Counted from the stretch's first letter, positions 25,106-34,737 are shown. The stretch is 64,000 nt of DNA from Mesorhizobium loti CJ3sym (GCF_000472785.1 NZ_AXAL01000003.1:186001-250000), one strand, 5' to 3'. The notes: a model not told the origin generated them from the letters alone. Translations and numbers: made by a program.

Positions 25106-26359
25106 ATGAAATACTCGATCTTCTCGCTCGCACGCGCGGCCCTTTCCGGCCACAAGAACTGGCAGCGCACCTGGCGCGACGCCACGCCGAAGGATCGCTA
25201 CGACGTGGTGATCATCGGCGGCGGCGGCCATGGCCTGGCCACCGCCTGGTTTCTCGCCAGCGAATACGGCATCAAGAATGTCGCGGTGCTGGAAAAAGGC
25301 TGGATCGGCTCCGGCAATGCCGGCCGCAACACCACCATCATCCGCTCCAATTACGGCCTGCCCGGCAATACCGGCTTCTACGAATTGTCGATGAAGCTGT
25401 GGGAGCGGATGGAGCAGGACCTCAACTACAATTCGATGGTCAGCCAGCGCGGCGTCATCAACCTCTACCATTCCGATGCGCAGCGCGACGCCTATGCGCG
25501 GCGCGGCAACACCATGCGCATCAACGGCATCGATTCCGAACTGCTCGACCTCGCCGCGGTCAAGAAGATGATGCCGTTCCTGAACTTCGACAACGCCCGC
25601 TTCCCGGTACAAGGCGGCCTGTTGCAGCGGCGCGGCGGCACGGCGCGGCACGACGCCGTGGTCTGGGGCTATGCCCATGCGGCAAGCGAACTCGGCGTCG
25701 ACATCATCCAGAATTGCGAAGTCACCGGCTTTGTCAGGGACGCCAATGGCAAGGTGACCGGTGTCGAAACCTCGCGCGGCAGGATTGGCGCCGGTAAGGT
25801 CGGCATGGCTGTCGCTGGCTCCTCGTCGCGCGTCGCCTCGATGGCCGGCCTGCGGCTGCCGATCGAAAGCCATGTGCTGCAGGCCTTTGTGTCGGAAGCG
25901 ATCAAGCCGCTCATCCCCAATGTCATCACCTTCGGCGCCGGCCATTTCTATGTCAGCCAGTCGGACAAGGGCGGGCTCGTCTTCGGTGGCGACATTGACG
26001 GCTACAATTCCTACGCCCAGCGCGGCAACATGCCTGTGATGGAAGACGTCTGCGAGGGCGGTATGGCGCTGATGCCGATGATCGGCCGCGTGCGGCTTTT
26101 GCGCCAATGGGGCGGCATCATGGATATGTCGATGGACGGCTCGCCGATCATCGACAAGACGCCGGTCGACGGGCTCTATCTCAACGCCGGCTGGTGCTAT
26201 GGCGGCTTTAAGGCCACGCCGGGATCGGGCTTTGTCTTTGCCCACCTTTTGGCGCGCGATGAGTCGCATGCCGAAGCCGCGCGGTTCCGTCTCGACCGCT
26301 TCCGGTCCGGTGCTGTCATCGATGAAAAGGGCCAGGGCGCCCAACCGAACCTGCACTGA
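25106..26359 (+). CDS. mgdA: N-methylglutamate dehydrogenase subunit A (sarcosine oxidase beta-like)
   Basis: 417 residues from the ATG at 25106. FAD-binding GGGGHGLATAWFLA lies near residues 38-51. The segment RRGGTARHDAVVWGYA contains His182, aligned by eye with the covalent-FMN histidine of heterotetrameric sarcosine oxidase beta subunits. The C-terminal GWCYGGFKATPGSGFVFAHLLA also fits. Automatic annotation would say SoxB. Adjacent gmaS and mgsABC indicate N-methylglutamate as substrate, yielding glutamate and a methylene-THF unit. The intergenic gap to gmaS is 35 bp. Confidence 0.88.
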   Translation: MKYSIFSLARAALSGHKNWQRTWRDATPKDRYDVVIIGGGGHGLATAWFLASEYGIKNVAVLEKGWIGSGNAGRNTTIIRSNYGLPGNTGFYELSMKLWERMEQDLNYNSMVSQRGVINLYHSDAQRDAYARRGNTMRINGIDSELLDLAAVKKMMPFLNFDNARFPVQGGLLQRRGGTARHDAVVWGYAHAASELGVDIIQNCEVTGFVRDANGKVTGVETSRGRIGAGKVGMAVAGSSSRVASMAGLRLPIESHVLQAFVSEAIKPLIPNVITFGAGHFYVSQSDKGGLVFGGDIDGYNSYAQRGNMPVMEDVCEGGMALMPMIGRVRLLRQWGGIMDMSMDGSPIIDKTPVDGLYLNAGWCYGGFKATPGSGFVFAHLLARDESHAEAARFRLDRFRSGAVIDEKGQGAQPNLH

Positions 26360-26375
26360 GGACAGTCAGAAACCG

Positions 26376-26651
26376 ATGCGCATTACCTGTCCCTTCTGCG
26401 GCGAACGCGAACTCGGCGAGTTCACCTATCTCGGTGACGCCAAGCCGGTGCGGCCGGTTGCCGGCGCTTCGGAAGGCGAGGTCTTCGACTACGTCTACCT
26501 GCGCGACAATATCGCCGGCGTGATGAGTGAAAACTGGTATCACGGCGGCGGCTGCCGGGCCTGGCTGAAGGTTACGCGAAATACGCTGACGCACGAGATT
26601 TCGGCTGTCGAGCCGGCAGCGGGCGTTGGCGCCGCCAAGGTCGGTGCATAA
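26376..26651 (+). CDS. mgdB: N-methylglutamate dehydrogenase subunit B (sarcosine oxidase delta-like)
   Basis: 91 residues from the ATG at 26376. The MRITCPFCGERELGEFTYLGDA start and YLRDNIAGVMSENWYHGGGCRAWLKVTRNTLTHEI core are the SoxD delta-subunit pattern; the CPFC pair and downstream Cys and His bind zinc in that family. It overlaps the next gene by one base (TAATG). Confidence 0.88.
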   Translation: MRITCPFCGERELGEFTYLGDAKPVRPVAGASEGEVFDYVYLRDNIAGVMSENWYHGGGCRAWLKVTRNTLTHEISAVEPAAGVGAAKVGA

Positions 26652-29632
26652 TGGCCGGCAATCAGAAAAACCGGCTCACATCCGGCGGTCTCATCGACCG
26701 CTCGGCATCGCTGAATTTCCGCTTCGACGGCAAGAGCTTTTCCGGCTTCCAGGGCGATACGCTGGCATCGGCATTGGTCGCCAGCGGCGTCAAGCTGGTC
26801 GGGCGCTCGTTCAAATATCATCGCCCGCGCGGCATCCTGACCGCCAGCTCGGAAGAACCCAACGCACTGGTCGAGTTGCGCACCGGCGCAAGACGTGAGC
26901 CAAACACCAAGGCGACCACGGCCGAGCTCTATGAAGGCCTCGAGGCTGCCAGCCAGAATCGCTGGCCGTCGCTGCGCCACGATGTGATGTCGGTGAACCA
27001 GCTGTTCGCGCCGATCTTCGTCGCCGGCTTCTACTACAAGACGTTCATGTGGCCGGCCAAGTTCTGGGAGGCGATCTACGAGCCGGCGATCCGCCGCGCC
27101 GCCGGTCTCGGCCGTGCCGCCGGCACTGCCGACCCGGATCACTACGACAAGGCGTGGGCACATTGCGATGTGCTGATCGCCGGTTCCGGGCCTGCGGGCC
27201 TGGCAGCAGCACTCGGCGCCGGCCGCAGCGGCGCGCGCGTCATTCTGTGCGAAGAGGATTTTACCGCCGGCGGTCGCCTGCTGTCAGATGGCGGCATGAT
27301 CGACGGCCTGCCGGCCGCCGATTGGCTGTCGCGAACGCTGGCGGAACTGGCGGCAATGCCCGATGTCCGCATCATGACCCGCACGACGCTGTTCGGCGTC
27401 TATGACGGCGGCACCTATGGCGCGATCGAGCGCGTCAATGACCACCTGCCGGTGCCGCCCGAACATCAGGTACGGCAGCGGCTGTGGCGCATCGTGGCCA
27501 AACGCAGCATAGTCGCCGCCGGCGCCATCGAGCGACCCATCGTCTTTGCCGGCAACGACACGCCCGGCGTGATGATGGCTTCCGCCATGCGGACCTATGT
27601 CACGCGCTATGCCGCGACGCCGGCAAAGCGCGTCGCATTGTTCACCAACAATGAGGATGGCTGGCGCACGGTCGAGACGGCACTTGGCGCCGGACTGCAG
27701 ATCGCCGCGGTGGTCGACGCACGGCCTGATGTATCGCCAGCCCATCGCTCGCTCGCCTCCAAGAATGGCTTTACTGTGCTGCATGGTTCAGTCAGCGGTG
27801 TCGACGGTGGCAAAGACGGCGTGCGCAAGATTTCGGTGTCGCTGACCGGCGGCGCGCGTGCCGAGGTCGAGGCCGATGGGCTCGCTATTTCCGGTGGCTG
27901 GAATCCGACGGTCGGCCTGACCTCCTACCATCGCGGCCGACCGAAATGGCGCGACGACATCGCCGCCTTCGTGCCCGATGGCGCACCTCCAGGCATGGTG
28001 GCCGCAGGTGCGGCCAATGGGGCCTTCGGGCTAGGCGCCTGCCTGCGTGAAGGTTTTGAAGCGGGAACGATGGCCGCGCGTGACACAGGACGCACCGGCA
28101 ACGCCGGATCGACGCCCGTCGCCGACGACGAGATTTTCTCGCTGGCGCCGCTCTGGCACGTCGCCGGCAAGGGCAAGGCCTTTGTCGACCAGCAGCACGA
28201 CGTCACCGCCTCCGACATCGAACTGGCGCAGCGCGAAGGCTTTGAGTCGGTCGAGCATCTGAAGCGCTACACGACACTCGGCATGGCGACCGACCAAGGC
28301 AAGACCTCCAACGTCGCCGGCCTCGCGATCATGGCTGCTGTCAGCGGCCGCACCATTCCCGAGACCGGCACGACGATCTACCGGCCGCCCTACGTGCCCG
28401 TCGCCATCGGCGCCTTCGCCGGCCATCATCGCGACGAGACTTTCCACGCCACAAGGCTGACGCCGTCGCATCACTGGGCCGCCGAACAGGGCGCGATCTT
28501 CGTCGACACTGGTCTGTGGAAGCGCGCGCAATGGTATCCGCGAGCGGGCGAGAAAGACTGGCTCGAATCCGTCACCCGCGAGGTCAAGGCGGTGCGGAGC
28601 GGCGTCGGCTTCTGCGATGTCTCGACGCTGGGCAAGATCGACGTGCATGGTCCCGATGCCGGTGCCTTCCTCGACCGCGTCTACATCAACACTTTCTCCA
28701 GCCTCGCCGTCGGCAAGGCGCGCTACGGGCTGATGCTGCGCGAGGACGGCATCGTCTATGATGACGGCACAACGTCGCGGCTGGCCGAGGACCATTATTT
28801 CCTGACCGCGACGACCGCCAAGGCCGGACTGGTGATGCAGCATCTCGAATTCTGCCGGCAGGTGCTGTTTCCCGAGCTCGACGTCCAGTTGACGTCGGTC
28901 TCCGACCAGTGGGCGCAATTCTCGATCGCGGGACCGAAGACCCGCGACCTGCTCAAGGAGATCGTCGATCCTGCGGAAGACCTTTCCAACGAGGGTTTCC
29001 CGTTCATGGGCGCGCGCGAGGTGGCTTTGCGCGGCGGCATCAGGGCGCGGCTGTTCCGCATTTCTTTCTCCGGCGAAATGGCGTTCGAGATTTCGGTGCC
29101 GGCCCGTTACGGCGAGGCGATGGCGCGCAATTTGATGCTGGCCGGCAGACAATTCGGCGTCACACCCTATGGCACCGAGGCGCTCGGCGTCATGCGCATC
29201 GAGAAGGGTCACATCGCCGGACCGGAATTGAGCGGCACGACGACGGCCGCCGATCTTGGCCTGGGCAAGATGATGTCGACCAAGAAGGATTTTATTGGCC
29301 GCGTCATGGCCGGGCGTGAGGCGCTGGTTGCGCCCGATCGTCAGGTCGTCGTCGGCATCAAGGCGACCGACAAGGCACGCCGGCTGCGCTCCGGCGCGCA
29401 CATCATCCCGAAAGGGCAGACACCCGGACCGGGCAACGACCAGGGCTACATCACCTCGGTCTGCTTCTCGCCAACTCTAGACCAGTGGATCGGGCTGGCG
29501 CTGGTCCAGCGCGGCCGCGAACGCATCGGCGAGATTGTCCATGCGCATGATCCGCTGCGTGGCGAGGATTATGATGTCGAACTCTGCAATCCCGTCTTCT
29601 ACGATCCGGATGGAGGGCGCCAGCGTGGCTGA
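26651..29632 (+). CDS. mgdC: N-methylglutamate dehydrogenase subunit C (sarcosine oxidase alpha-like)
   Basis: 993 residues, the usual alpha-subunit size. A ferredoxin-like N-terminal domain (FRFDGKSFSGFQGDTLASALVASGV, KYHRPRGI) precedes an NAD/FAD Rossmann segment (DVLIAGSGPAGLAAALGAGRSGARVILCEED, near 176-206). A long central domain is followed by a GcvT-type folate domain in the last 400 residues (GVGFCDVSTLGKIDVHGPDAGAFLDRVY ... GTEALGVMRIEKGHIAGPEL). This architecture oxidises an N-methyl amino acid and transfers the methyl carbon to tetrahydrofolate. It is part of mgdABCD. Confidence 0.9.
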   Translation: MAGNQKNRLTSGGLIDRSASLNFRFDGKSFSGFQGDTLASALVASGVKLVGRSFKYHRPRGILTASSEEPNALVELRTGARREPNTKATTAELYEGLEAASQNRWPSLRHDVMSVNQLFAPIFVAGFYYKTFMWPAKFWEAIYEPAIRRAAGLGRAAGTADPDHYDKAWAHCDVLIAGSGPAGLAAALGAGRSGARVILCEEDFTAGGRLLSDGGMIDGLPAADWLSRTLAELAAMPDVRIMTRTTLFGVYDGGTYGAIERVNDHLPVPPEHQVRQRLWRIVAKRSIVAAGAIERPIVFAGNDTPGVMMASAMRTYVTRYAATPAKRVALFTNNEDGWRTVETALGAGLQIAAVVDARPDVSPAHRSLASKNGFTVLHGSVSGVDGGKDGVRKISVSLTGGARAEVEADGLAISGGWNPTVGLTSYHRGRPKWRDDIAAFVPDGAPPGMVAAGAANGAFGLGACLREGFEAGTMAARDTGRTGNAGSTPVADDEIFSLAPLWHVAGKGKAFVDQQHDVTASDIELAQREGFESVEHLKRYTTLGMATDQGKTSNVAGLAIMAAVSGRTIPETGTTIYRPPYVPVAIGAFAGHHRDETFHATRLTPSHHWAAEQGAIFVDTGLWKRAQWYPRAGEKDWLESVTREVKAVRSGVGFCDVSTLGKIDVHGPDAGAFLDRVYINTFSSLAVGKARYGLMLREDGIVYDDGTTSRLAEDHYFLTATTAKAGLVMQHLEFCRQVLFPELDVQLTSVSDQWAQFSIAGPKTRDLLKEIVDPAEDLSNEGFPFMGAREVALRGGIRARLFRISFSGEMAFEISVPARYGEAMARNLMLAGRQFGVTPYGTEALGVMRIEKGHIAGPELSGTTTAADLGLGKMMSTKKDFIGRVMAGREALVAPDRQVVVGIKATDKARRLRSGAHIIPKGQTPGPGNDQGYITSVCFSPTLDQWIGLALVQRGRERIGEIVHAHDPLRGEDYDVELCNPVFYDPDGGRQRG

Positions 29633-30248
29633 GTTTTCCTGGGACGTTCGCAGCCCGCTCGATCGGGCGCTTGTCGCGGGGCAGTATGGCGCGCAAGGCG
29701 ATGCCGGCGTGTCGCTGACCGAAATCCGCAATTTCGACTTGGTGCAGGTGATAGTGCGGCGCGGCAAGGCGGCGGACACGGCCCAAGCCGCGAAGGCACG
29801 CTTCGGTGTCGCGACGCCGGAAACGCCGAAGGCGGTGCAGACCACGGACGCCACGCTGATTTGGTCAGGACCAGACCAGTTCTTCGTGCTGTCGAAGGAC
29901 GGCAAGCACGGGACTGAAGCACTCGCTCAGCCGTTTGCATCTTCAGCATCGCTGTCGGACCAATCGCATGCACGCGTGCTGATCAGCATCTCCGGCGCCA
30001 GGGCGCGGACGATGCTGGCGAAACTGTCGTCGATCGATCTGCATCACGATGCGTTCGCGCTTGGCGCGGCGGCAGCGACTTCAATGGATCACACCAGCGT
30101 CACGCTCTGGCGCGGGAATGATCGAGATGGATTGGCCGTGTTCAACGTTTTGGTGTTTGCCACTTTTGCCGAGAGCCTGTGGCATACGATTCTCGATTCC
30201 GCTGCTGAGTACGGCGTTGCCATCAGCCATTCCGAGGAACTGGCGTAG
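29625..30248 (+). CDS. mgdD: N-methylglutamate dehydrogenase subunit D (sarcosine oxidase gamma-like)
   Basis: 207 residues if the GTG at 29625 is used; this start has GGAGGG seven bases upstream and overlaps the mgdC stop by 8 bases. An ATG at 29610 is an alternative. The sequence fits SoxG: LTEIRNFDLVQVIVRRGKA, TLIWSGPDQFFVLSKDG, SHARVLISISGARARTMLAKLSSIDLHHDAFALG and TSVTLWRGNDRDGLAVFNVLVFATFAESLWHTILDSA. It is the structural gamma subunit completing the heterotetramer. Confidence 0.85.
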   Translation: MAEFSWDVRSPLDRALVAGQYGAQGDAGVSLTEIRNFDLVQVIVRRGKAADTAQAAKARFGVATPETPKAVQTTDATLIWSGPDQFFVLSKDGKHGTEALAQPFASSASLSDQSHARVLISISGARARTMLAKLSSIDLHHDAFALGAAAATSMDHTSVTLWRGNDRDGLAVFNVLVFATFAESLWHTILDSAAEYGVAISHSEELA

Positions 30249-30265
30249 CGTTGCGCGCGCCCTTC

Positions 30266-30299
30266 CCTTCTCCCCTTGTGGGGCCTGAAGGGGAGAAGG
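30266..30299. repeat. Palindromic intergenic repeat / terminator after mgdD
   Basis: CCTTCTCCCCTT (30266-30277) and AAGGGGAGAAGG (30288-30299) are perfect 12-bp arms around a 10-nt loop. The sequence resembles a dispersed Mesorhizobium palindrome and the copy at 13221. It can act as terminator between mgdD and tdm. Confidence 0.65.
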
Positions 30300-30357
30300 A
30301 AGAAACAGTGGTCCGCCTTGCCAAACGCGACCGCACTGCTATTCTTGCTGCTAAAAT

Positions 30358-30376
30358 AATTTCACACACAGGCAAA
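30358..30376. promoter_or_regulatory. Candidate operator upstream of tdm
   Basis: AATTTCACACACAGGCAAA, 26 bp before the tdm start. It matches the dmmD element at 15 of 19 positions. Confidence 0.55.
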
Positions 30377-30402
30377 CTTGTTTCTCGAACCGTAAGGCTG
30401 AA

Positions 30403-32772
30403 ATGAGCCAGTCGCCCTACCCCGCCGTCGCCTCCGGACCGCCCCCGCCGAGCCTGATCCTCAGGCCAGGCCAGATCGCGCTGCCGCCGGGCATGGAGCG
30501 CTATGCCATCCCCGGCAATGGCGCAGTGCTGATCGAAGTCGAGGCCGGCGATACGATCACGGTGCGCAATGTCGAGGGTGGCCAAGCCAGTGAACTGTTG
30601 GCCTGGGACACCGCAGGCGCCACCGACCCCGGGATCTTCGGTGAAAAATCCAACAGCAATGCCGCCGGCATCAAGGCCCTACTCGCCGAGGGCGACGACA
30701 GTATCAGCGCGTTGCGGCGCGGCATCGAGCGACGGCAGGTGCAGCTCGACCAGGCCAAGGCTGTGCGCGTGTTCAGCGTCACCACGCCGGCCGGAACCGA
30801 ACAGGCTTTCAGCGTTGCGCGCTCCGGCTCGATGATTGTTGCAGCGCCCGGCGGGCCGATGCTCGTCGATGGCCATGACACGGCGACGCCACTCACCATC
30901 ATCGTCCGGCGCGCCACGGTCCGCCTGAAAACAAAATCGCAGTTGGCCGATCCGCTCGCCGACCCAGTGCTCGACCTGCGCGTCCATTCGGCGACGGCCG
31001 AATCCTACTTCGTCAAGGCTGGCGACTATCTGCAGATCATCGATGTCGACGGGCGCCAATGCACCGACTTCCAGTGCTTCTCGGCGCGTAAGCTCGACAA
31101 GGGCCTCGACCATCCGCTCGACGTGACGACGACCCGCACGCTGATGGGCGCCAGCTATCCCATGCCCGGCCTGCATTCCAAATACTACGACCAGGACATG
31201 GAGCCTCTGGTCGAGGTGGTGCAGGACACATGCGGCCGGCACGACGCCTTCGCGCTGGCATGCGCCGCTAAATATTACGATGACATCGGCTATCCCGGCC
31301 ACACCAACTGCTCGGAGAATTTCAACGGCGCTCTGGCCGGCAAGGGCGTCAATGCTCGCGCCGGCTGGATGGCGATCAACTTCTTCTTCAACACCGCCAT
31401 CGACGCGCATGGCGTCATGGTGTCGGACGAGCCATGGTCGCGCGCCGGCGATTATGTGCTGCTCAGAGCGCTGACCGATATCGTCTGCGTATCCTCTGCC
31501 TGCCCTGACGACACCACTCCGGCCAATGGCTGGAACCCAACCGACATCCATGTGCGGACCTATTCCGGCCAGCACAAATTCTCGCGAGCGATCGCCAGAC
31601 GCATGACGCCCTATTCGGAACCGAAAATGACCCGCGAGACCGCTTTTCATTCGAGCTTTGCCAAGCACACCCGCAACTTCGCCGAGTACAGGGGCTACTG
31701 GCTGGCCAACTCCTTCCCCAAAGACGGGCCCATCGACGAATACTGGGCCTGCCGGCAGGACGCCGTGATCATGGACCTGTCGCCGCTGCGCAAGTTCGAG
31801 GTCACCGGCCCGGATTCCGAAGCGCTGCTGCAATACACGCTGACCCGCGACGTCAAGAAGCTCGGTGTAGGCCAGGTCGTCTATTCCGCCATGTGCTACG
31901 AGCATGGCGGCATGATCGACGACGGCACGCTGCTGCGGCTCGGCAAGGACAATTTCCGCTGGGTCGGCGGCGACGATCTGTCCGGCGAGTGGCTGCGCGA
32001 GACGGCCAAGAAGGTCGGGCTGAACGTTCTGGTGCGCTCGTCCACCGACCAGATGCACAATGTCGCCGTGCAGGGGCCGAGGAGCCGTGACATCATTAGA
32101 GAGGTGATCTGGACCTCGCCGCTGCAGCCGTCGATCGACGAACTCGAATGGTTCCGCTTCGCCGTCGCCCGTATCGGCGGCAGTAACGGCATTCCGGTCG
32201 TCGTCTCGCGCACCGGCTATACCGGCGAGCTTGGCTACGAGATCTGGTGTCATCCGCGCGACGCCGAAAAAATGTTCGACGCCATCTGGGAAGCCGGCCA
32301 ACCGCATGGGCTGAAGCCGATGGGACTGCTAGCGCTCGACATGGTGCGCATCGAGGCAGGACTGATTTTCGCCGGTTACGAATTTTCCGACCAGACCGAC
32401 CCGTTCGAGGCCGGCATCGGCTTCACCGTGCCGCTGAAGACCAAGACCGACGATTTCATCGGGCGCGAGGCGCTGATCCGGCGCAAGGAGAATCCGCAGA
32501 ACAAACTGGTCGGACTCGACATCGACAGCAATGTCGCGGTCGGCCATGGCGACTGTGTCCATGTCGGCCGTGCCCAGATCGGCGTGGTTACCTCGGGTAT
32601 GCGTTCGCCCATATTGAACAAGAACATTGCGCTGGCCAGGCTCGACGTCACCCATGCGGCCATCGGCACGGAGGTCGAGATCGGCAAGCTCGACGGCCAT
32701 GCCAAGCGGCTGCCGGCACGCGTTGTCGCCTTCGCTCACTACGATCCGCAGAAGACCAAGCCACGCTCCTGA
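30403..32772 (+). CDS. tdm: Trimethylamine N-oxide demethylase (DUF1989-GcvT fusion)
   Basis: 789 residues, the size of characterised Tdm. The N-terminal half is a DUF1989 metal-binding domain with candidate zinc ligands Cys277 and His280 (DTCGRHDAF) and Cys362/Cys367 (VCVSSACPDDT). The C-terminal half (about 420-789) is a GcvT folate domain (VVVSRTGYTGELGYEIWCHPRD, LALDMVRIEAGLIFAGYEF). The enzyme splits TMAO non-oxidatively into dimethylamine and formaldehyde, and the GcvT part conjugates formaldehyde to THF. Its presence with tmm completes the TMA to DMA route. It has its own promoter region. Confidence 0.92.
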   Translation: MSQSPYPAVASGPPPPSLILRPGQIALPPGMERYAIPGNGAVLIEVEAGDTITVRNVEGGQASELLAWDTAGATDPGIFGEKSNSNAAGIKALLAEGDDSISALRRGIERRQVQLDQAKAVRVFSVTTPAGTEQAFSVARSGSMIVAAPGGPMLVDGHDTATPLTIIVRRATVRLKTKSQLADPLADPVLDLRVHSATAESYFVKAGDYLQIIDVDGRQCTDFQCFSARKLDKGLDHPLDVTTTRTLMGASYPMPGLHSKYYDQDMEPLVEVVQDTCGRHDAFALACAAKYYDDIGYPGHTNCSENFNGALAGKGVNARAGWMAINFFFNTAIDAHGVMVSDEPWSRAGDYVLLRALTDIVCVSSACPDDTTPANGWNPTDIHVRTYSGQHKFSRAIARRMTPYSEPKMTRETAFHSSFAKHTRNFAEYRGYWLANSFPKDGPIDEYWACRQDAVIMDLSPLRKFEVTGPDSEALLQYTLTRDVKKLGVGQVVYSAMCYEHGGMIDDGTLLRLGKDNFRWVGGDDLSGEWLRETAKKVGLNVLVRSSTDQMHNVAVQGPRSRDIIREVIWTSPLQPSIDELEWFRFAVARIGGSNGIPVVVSRTGYTGELGYEIWCHPRDAEKMFDAIWEAGQPHGLKPMGLLALDMVRIEAGLIFAGYEFSDQTDPFEAGIGFTVPLKTKTDDFIGREALIRRKENPQNKLVGLDIDSNVAVGHGDCVHVGRAQIGVVTSGMRSPILNKNIALARLDVTHAAIGTEVEIGKLDGHAKRLPARVVAFAHYDPQKTKPRS

Positions 32773-32859
32773 GTGCTGCCTTTCCGGACAGGCCGACCTG
32801 CGCGTCGGCAACGCCGCGAGGCGTATCGTTGCGTAGACGCGCAAGCGTGATGTGCACGA

Positions 32860-32914
32860 TTTCACAAAACGCTTGACGTGAAAGCGCGCCGGATCAATCT
32901 TCACTCTTAAGAAA
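32860..32914. promoter_or_regulatory. Candidate regulatory region of the second APC permease
   Basis: TTTCAC (32860-32865) and GTGAAA (32878-32883) form an inverted repeat with a 12-base spacer. A weaker TTCA-N6-AGAAA element is at 32900-32914. Both lie upstream of the permease start at 33028. Confidence 0.35.
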
Positions 32915-33027
32915 AAAATACGACTGAGTGGAAACACCGGAGTCGTTCGGTCATGTGCCGGGGAGCAAGCTTCGCAAAGCCGAGGCATCGCCGGCGGGGA
33001 ACACTTACAAAAGGGGAAGTCACTGAC

Positions 33028-34737
33028 ATGAGCACCATAAGCACGGCCCTGGAGCAGCCTGCCGAGAGCAAGCTGCTCAGGCATATCGACTGGCGCGGCG
33101 CCTTCTGGGTGGCAAGCGGCGTCCCGGCACTGGTTCTGTTCTCGATCGGCGGCATCGCCGGCACGACCGGGACGCTGGCCTTCCTGATCTGGACGGTGTC
33201 CATGGTCATGGGTTTCCTGCAGTCCTTCACCTATGCCGAGATCGCTGGCCTGTTCCCGAACAAGTCGGGCGGCGCCTCGATCTACGGCGCCACCGCCTGG
33301 CTGCGCTACTCCAAATTCATCGCGCCGCTCTCGGTGTGGTGCAACTGGTTCGCTTGGTCGCCGGTCCTGTCGCTCGGCTGCTCGATCGCCGCCGCCTATA
33401 TCCTCAACGCGCTGGCGCCGGTGCCGCTGTTCACAGCGACTTCGGCGGAAGTCGTTGCCTATATCGCGGCGCATGCCGGAACGGCGCCCGCGGACGCGAT
33501 CACAGCGGTGACCGCCGCCGCAACGCCGGCGATCCGTAACTGGACGCTTTACAGCCACACGCTGGGTCCGGTTTCCTTCACGTTCAACGCCACCTTCTTC
33601 ATCGGCGCGGTGCTGATGCTGATCATCTTCTCGATCCAGCATCGCGGCATCCTCGGCACAGCCAATGTGCAGAAATATATCGGCCTGCTGGTCATCATCC
33701 CGATGCTGATCGTCGGCGTCGTGCCGATCTTCACCGGGCAGATCAACTGGGCCAACTTCTCGCCGCTGGTGCCGCTGGCCACCGCCTATGCCCCGGACCC
33801 CGGCACCTGGAACATCGCCGGCTGGACGCTGGTGCTCGGCGGCATGTTCATCGCCGCCTGGTCGACCTACGGCTTCGAGACGGCGGTCTGCTACACTTCC
33901 GAGTTCAAGAACCCGGGCACCGACACCTTCAAGGCGATCTTCTATTCCGGCCTGCTCTGCATGCTGCTGTTCATCCTGGTGCCCTTCACCTTCCAGGGTG
34001 TGCTCGGCCTGAACGGCATGCTGGCGACACCGATCGTCGACGGTTCGGGCGTTGCCGACGCGCTGGCCGGCATGGTCGGCGGCGGGGCACTGATCCACAG
34101 CCTGCTGGTGATGCTGATGATCCTGGCCCTGGTGTTGTGCATCATGACCGCCATGGCCGGCTCCTCACGCACGCTCTATCAGGGTTCCGTGGACGGCTGG
34201 CTGCCGCGCTATCTCAGCCACGTCAATGAACATGGCGCGCCGACGCGGGCCATGTGGACCGATCTCTGCTTCAACCTGGTCGTTCTGGCCATCGCCTCGG
34301 CCGACGCGACGAGCTTCTTCTTCATCCTCGCCGTGTCGAACTGCGGCTACATCATCTTCAACTTCCTTAACCTCAATGCCGGCTGGATCCACCGCATCGA
34401 CAACGGCCATATCGCGCGGCCCTGGAAGGCACCGAGCTGGCTCTTGGGGATCGGGGCGATCTTCGCCTATGTCAACGCGATCTTCATGGGCGCCGGCGCC
34501 AAGGTCTGGAACCCGATGGCGCTGTGGGCCGGACTGATCACCGCGGCCTTGATCATCCCGGTGTTCTGCTACCGGCATTACGTCCAGGACAAGGGCAAAT
34601 TCCCTGATCACATGCTGGCCGATCTCGGCATGACGGGTGCTGACCTCGCGGTCAAGAAAGCAGGGATGCTGCCTTACCTGACACTGGTCGCCGGTGTGGT
34701 GGTGATGCTGCTCGCCAACTGGTTCTTCGTCATCTGA
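33028..34737 (+). CDS. APC-superfamily amino acid/amine permease
   Basis: 569 residues from the ATG at 33028 (AGGGGAAG upstream; a longer open frame from 32953 has no support). About 12-14 membrane helices are visible. It has the APC consensus GGIAGTTGTLAFLIWTVSMVMGFLQSFTYAEIAGLFPNKSGGASIYGATAW and an MAGSSRTLYQGSVDGWLPRYLSHVNEHGAPTRAMW block near 395-430. It is longer than usual because of an extended loop near residues 130-190. It ends the methylamine island and is followed by a strong terminator. An island metabolite (gamma-glutamylmethylamide, N-methylated amino acid, or methylamine) is a reasonable but unproven substrate. Confidence 0.8.
   Translation: MSTISTALEQPAESKLLRHIDWRGAFWVASGVPALVLFSIGGIAGTTGTLAFLIWTVSMVMGFLQSFTYAEIAGLFPNKSGGASIYGATAWLRYSKFIAPLSVWCNWFAWSPVLSLGCSIAAAYILNALAPVPLFTATSAEVVAYIAAHAGTAPADAITAVTAAATPAIRNWTLYSHTLGPVSFTFNATFFIGAVLMLIIFSIQHRGILGTANVQKYIGLLVIIPMLIVGVVPIFTGQINWANFSPLVPLATAYAPDPGTWNIAGWTLVLGGMFIAAWSTYGFETAVCYTSEFKNPGTDTFKAIFYSGLLCMLLFILVPFTFQGVLGLNGMLATPIVDGSGVADALAGMVGGGALIHSLLVMLMILALVLCIMTAMAGSSRTLYQGSVDGWLPRYLSHVNEHGAPTRAMWTDLCFNLVVLAIASADATSFFFILAVSNCGYIIFNFLNLNAGWIHRIDNGHIARPWKAPSWLLGIGAIFAYVNAIFMGAGAKVWNPMALWAGLITAALIIPVFCYRHYVQDKGKFPDHMLADLGMTGADLAVKKAGMLPYLTLVAGVVVMLLANWFFVI

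Noticed and set aside
25106..30248. Annotation as a sarcosine oxidase soxBDAG operon
   Set aside because: Sequence alone would allow it, but direct linkage to gmaS and mgsABC makes N-methylglutamate dehydrogenase the better reading; sarcosine oxidase remains the fallback.
30679..32307. 542-codon open frame on the - strand
   Set aside because: Antisense to tdm; no recognisable motif or ribosome site.
32329..34098. 589-codon open frame on the - strand
   Set aside because: It runs antisense across tdm and the APC permease gene, composed of low-complexity polar residues typical of shadow frames.
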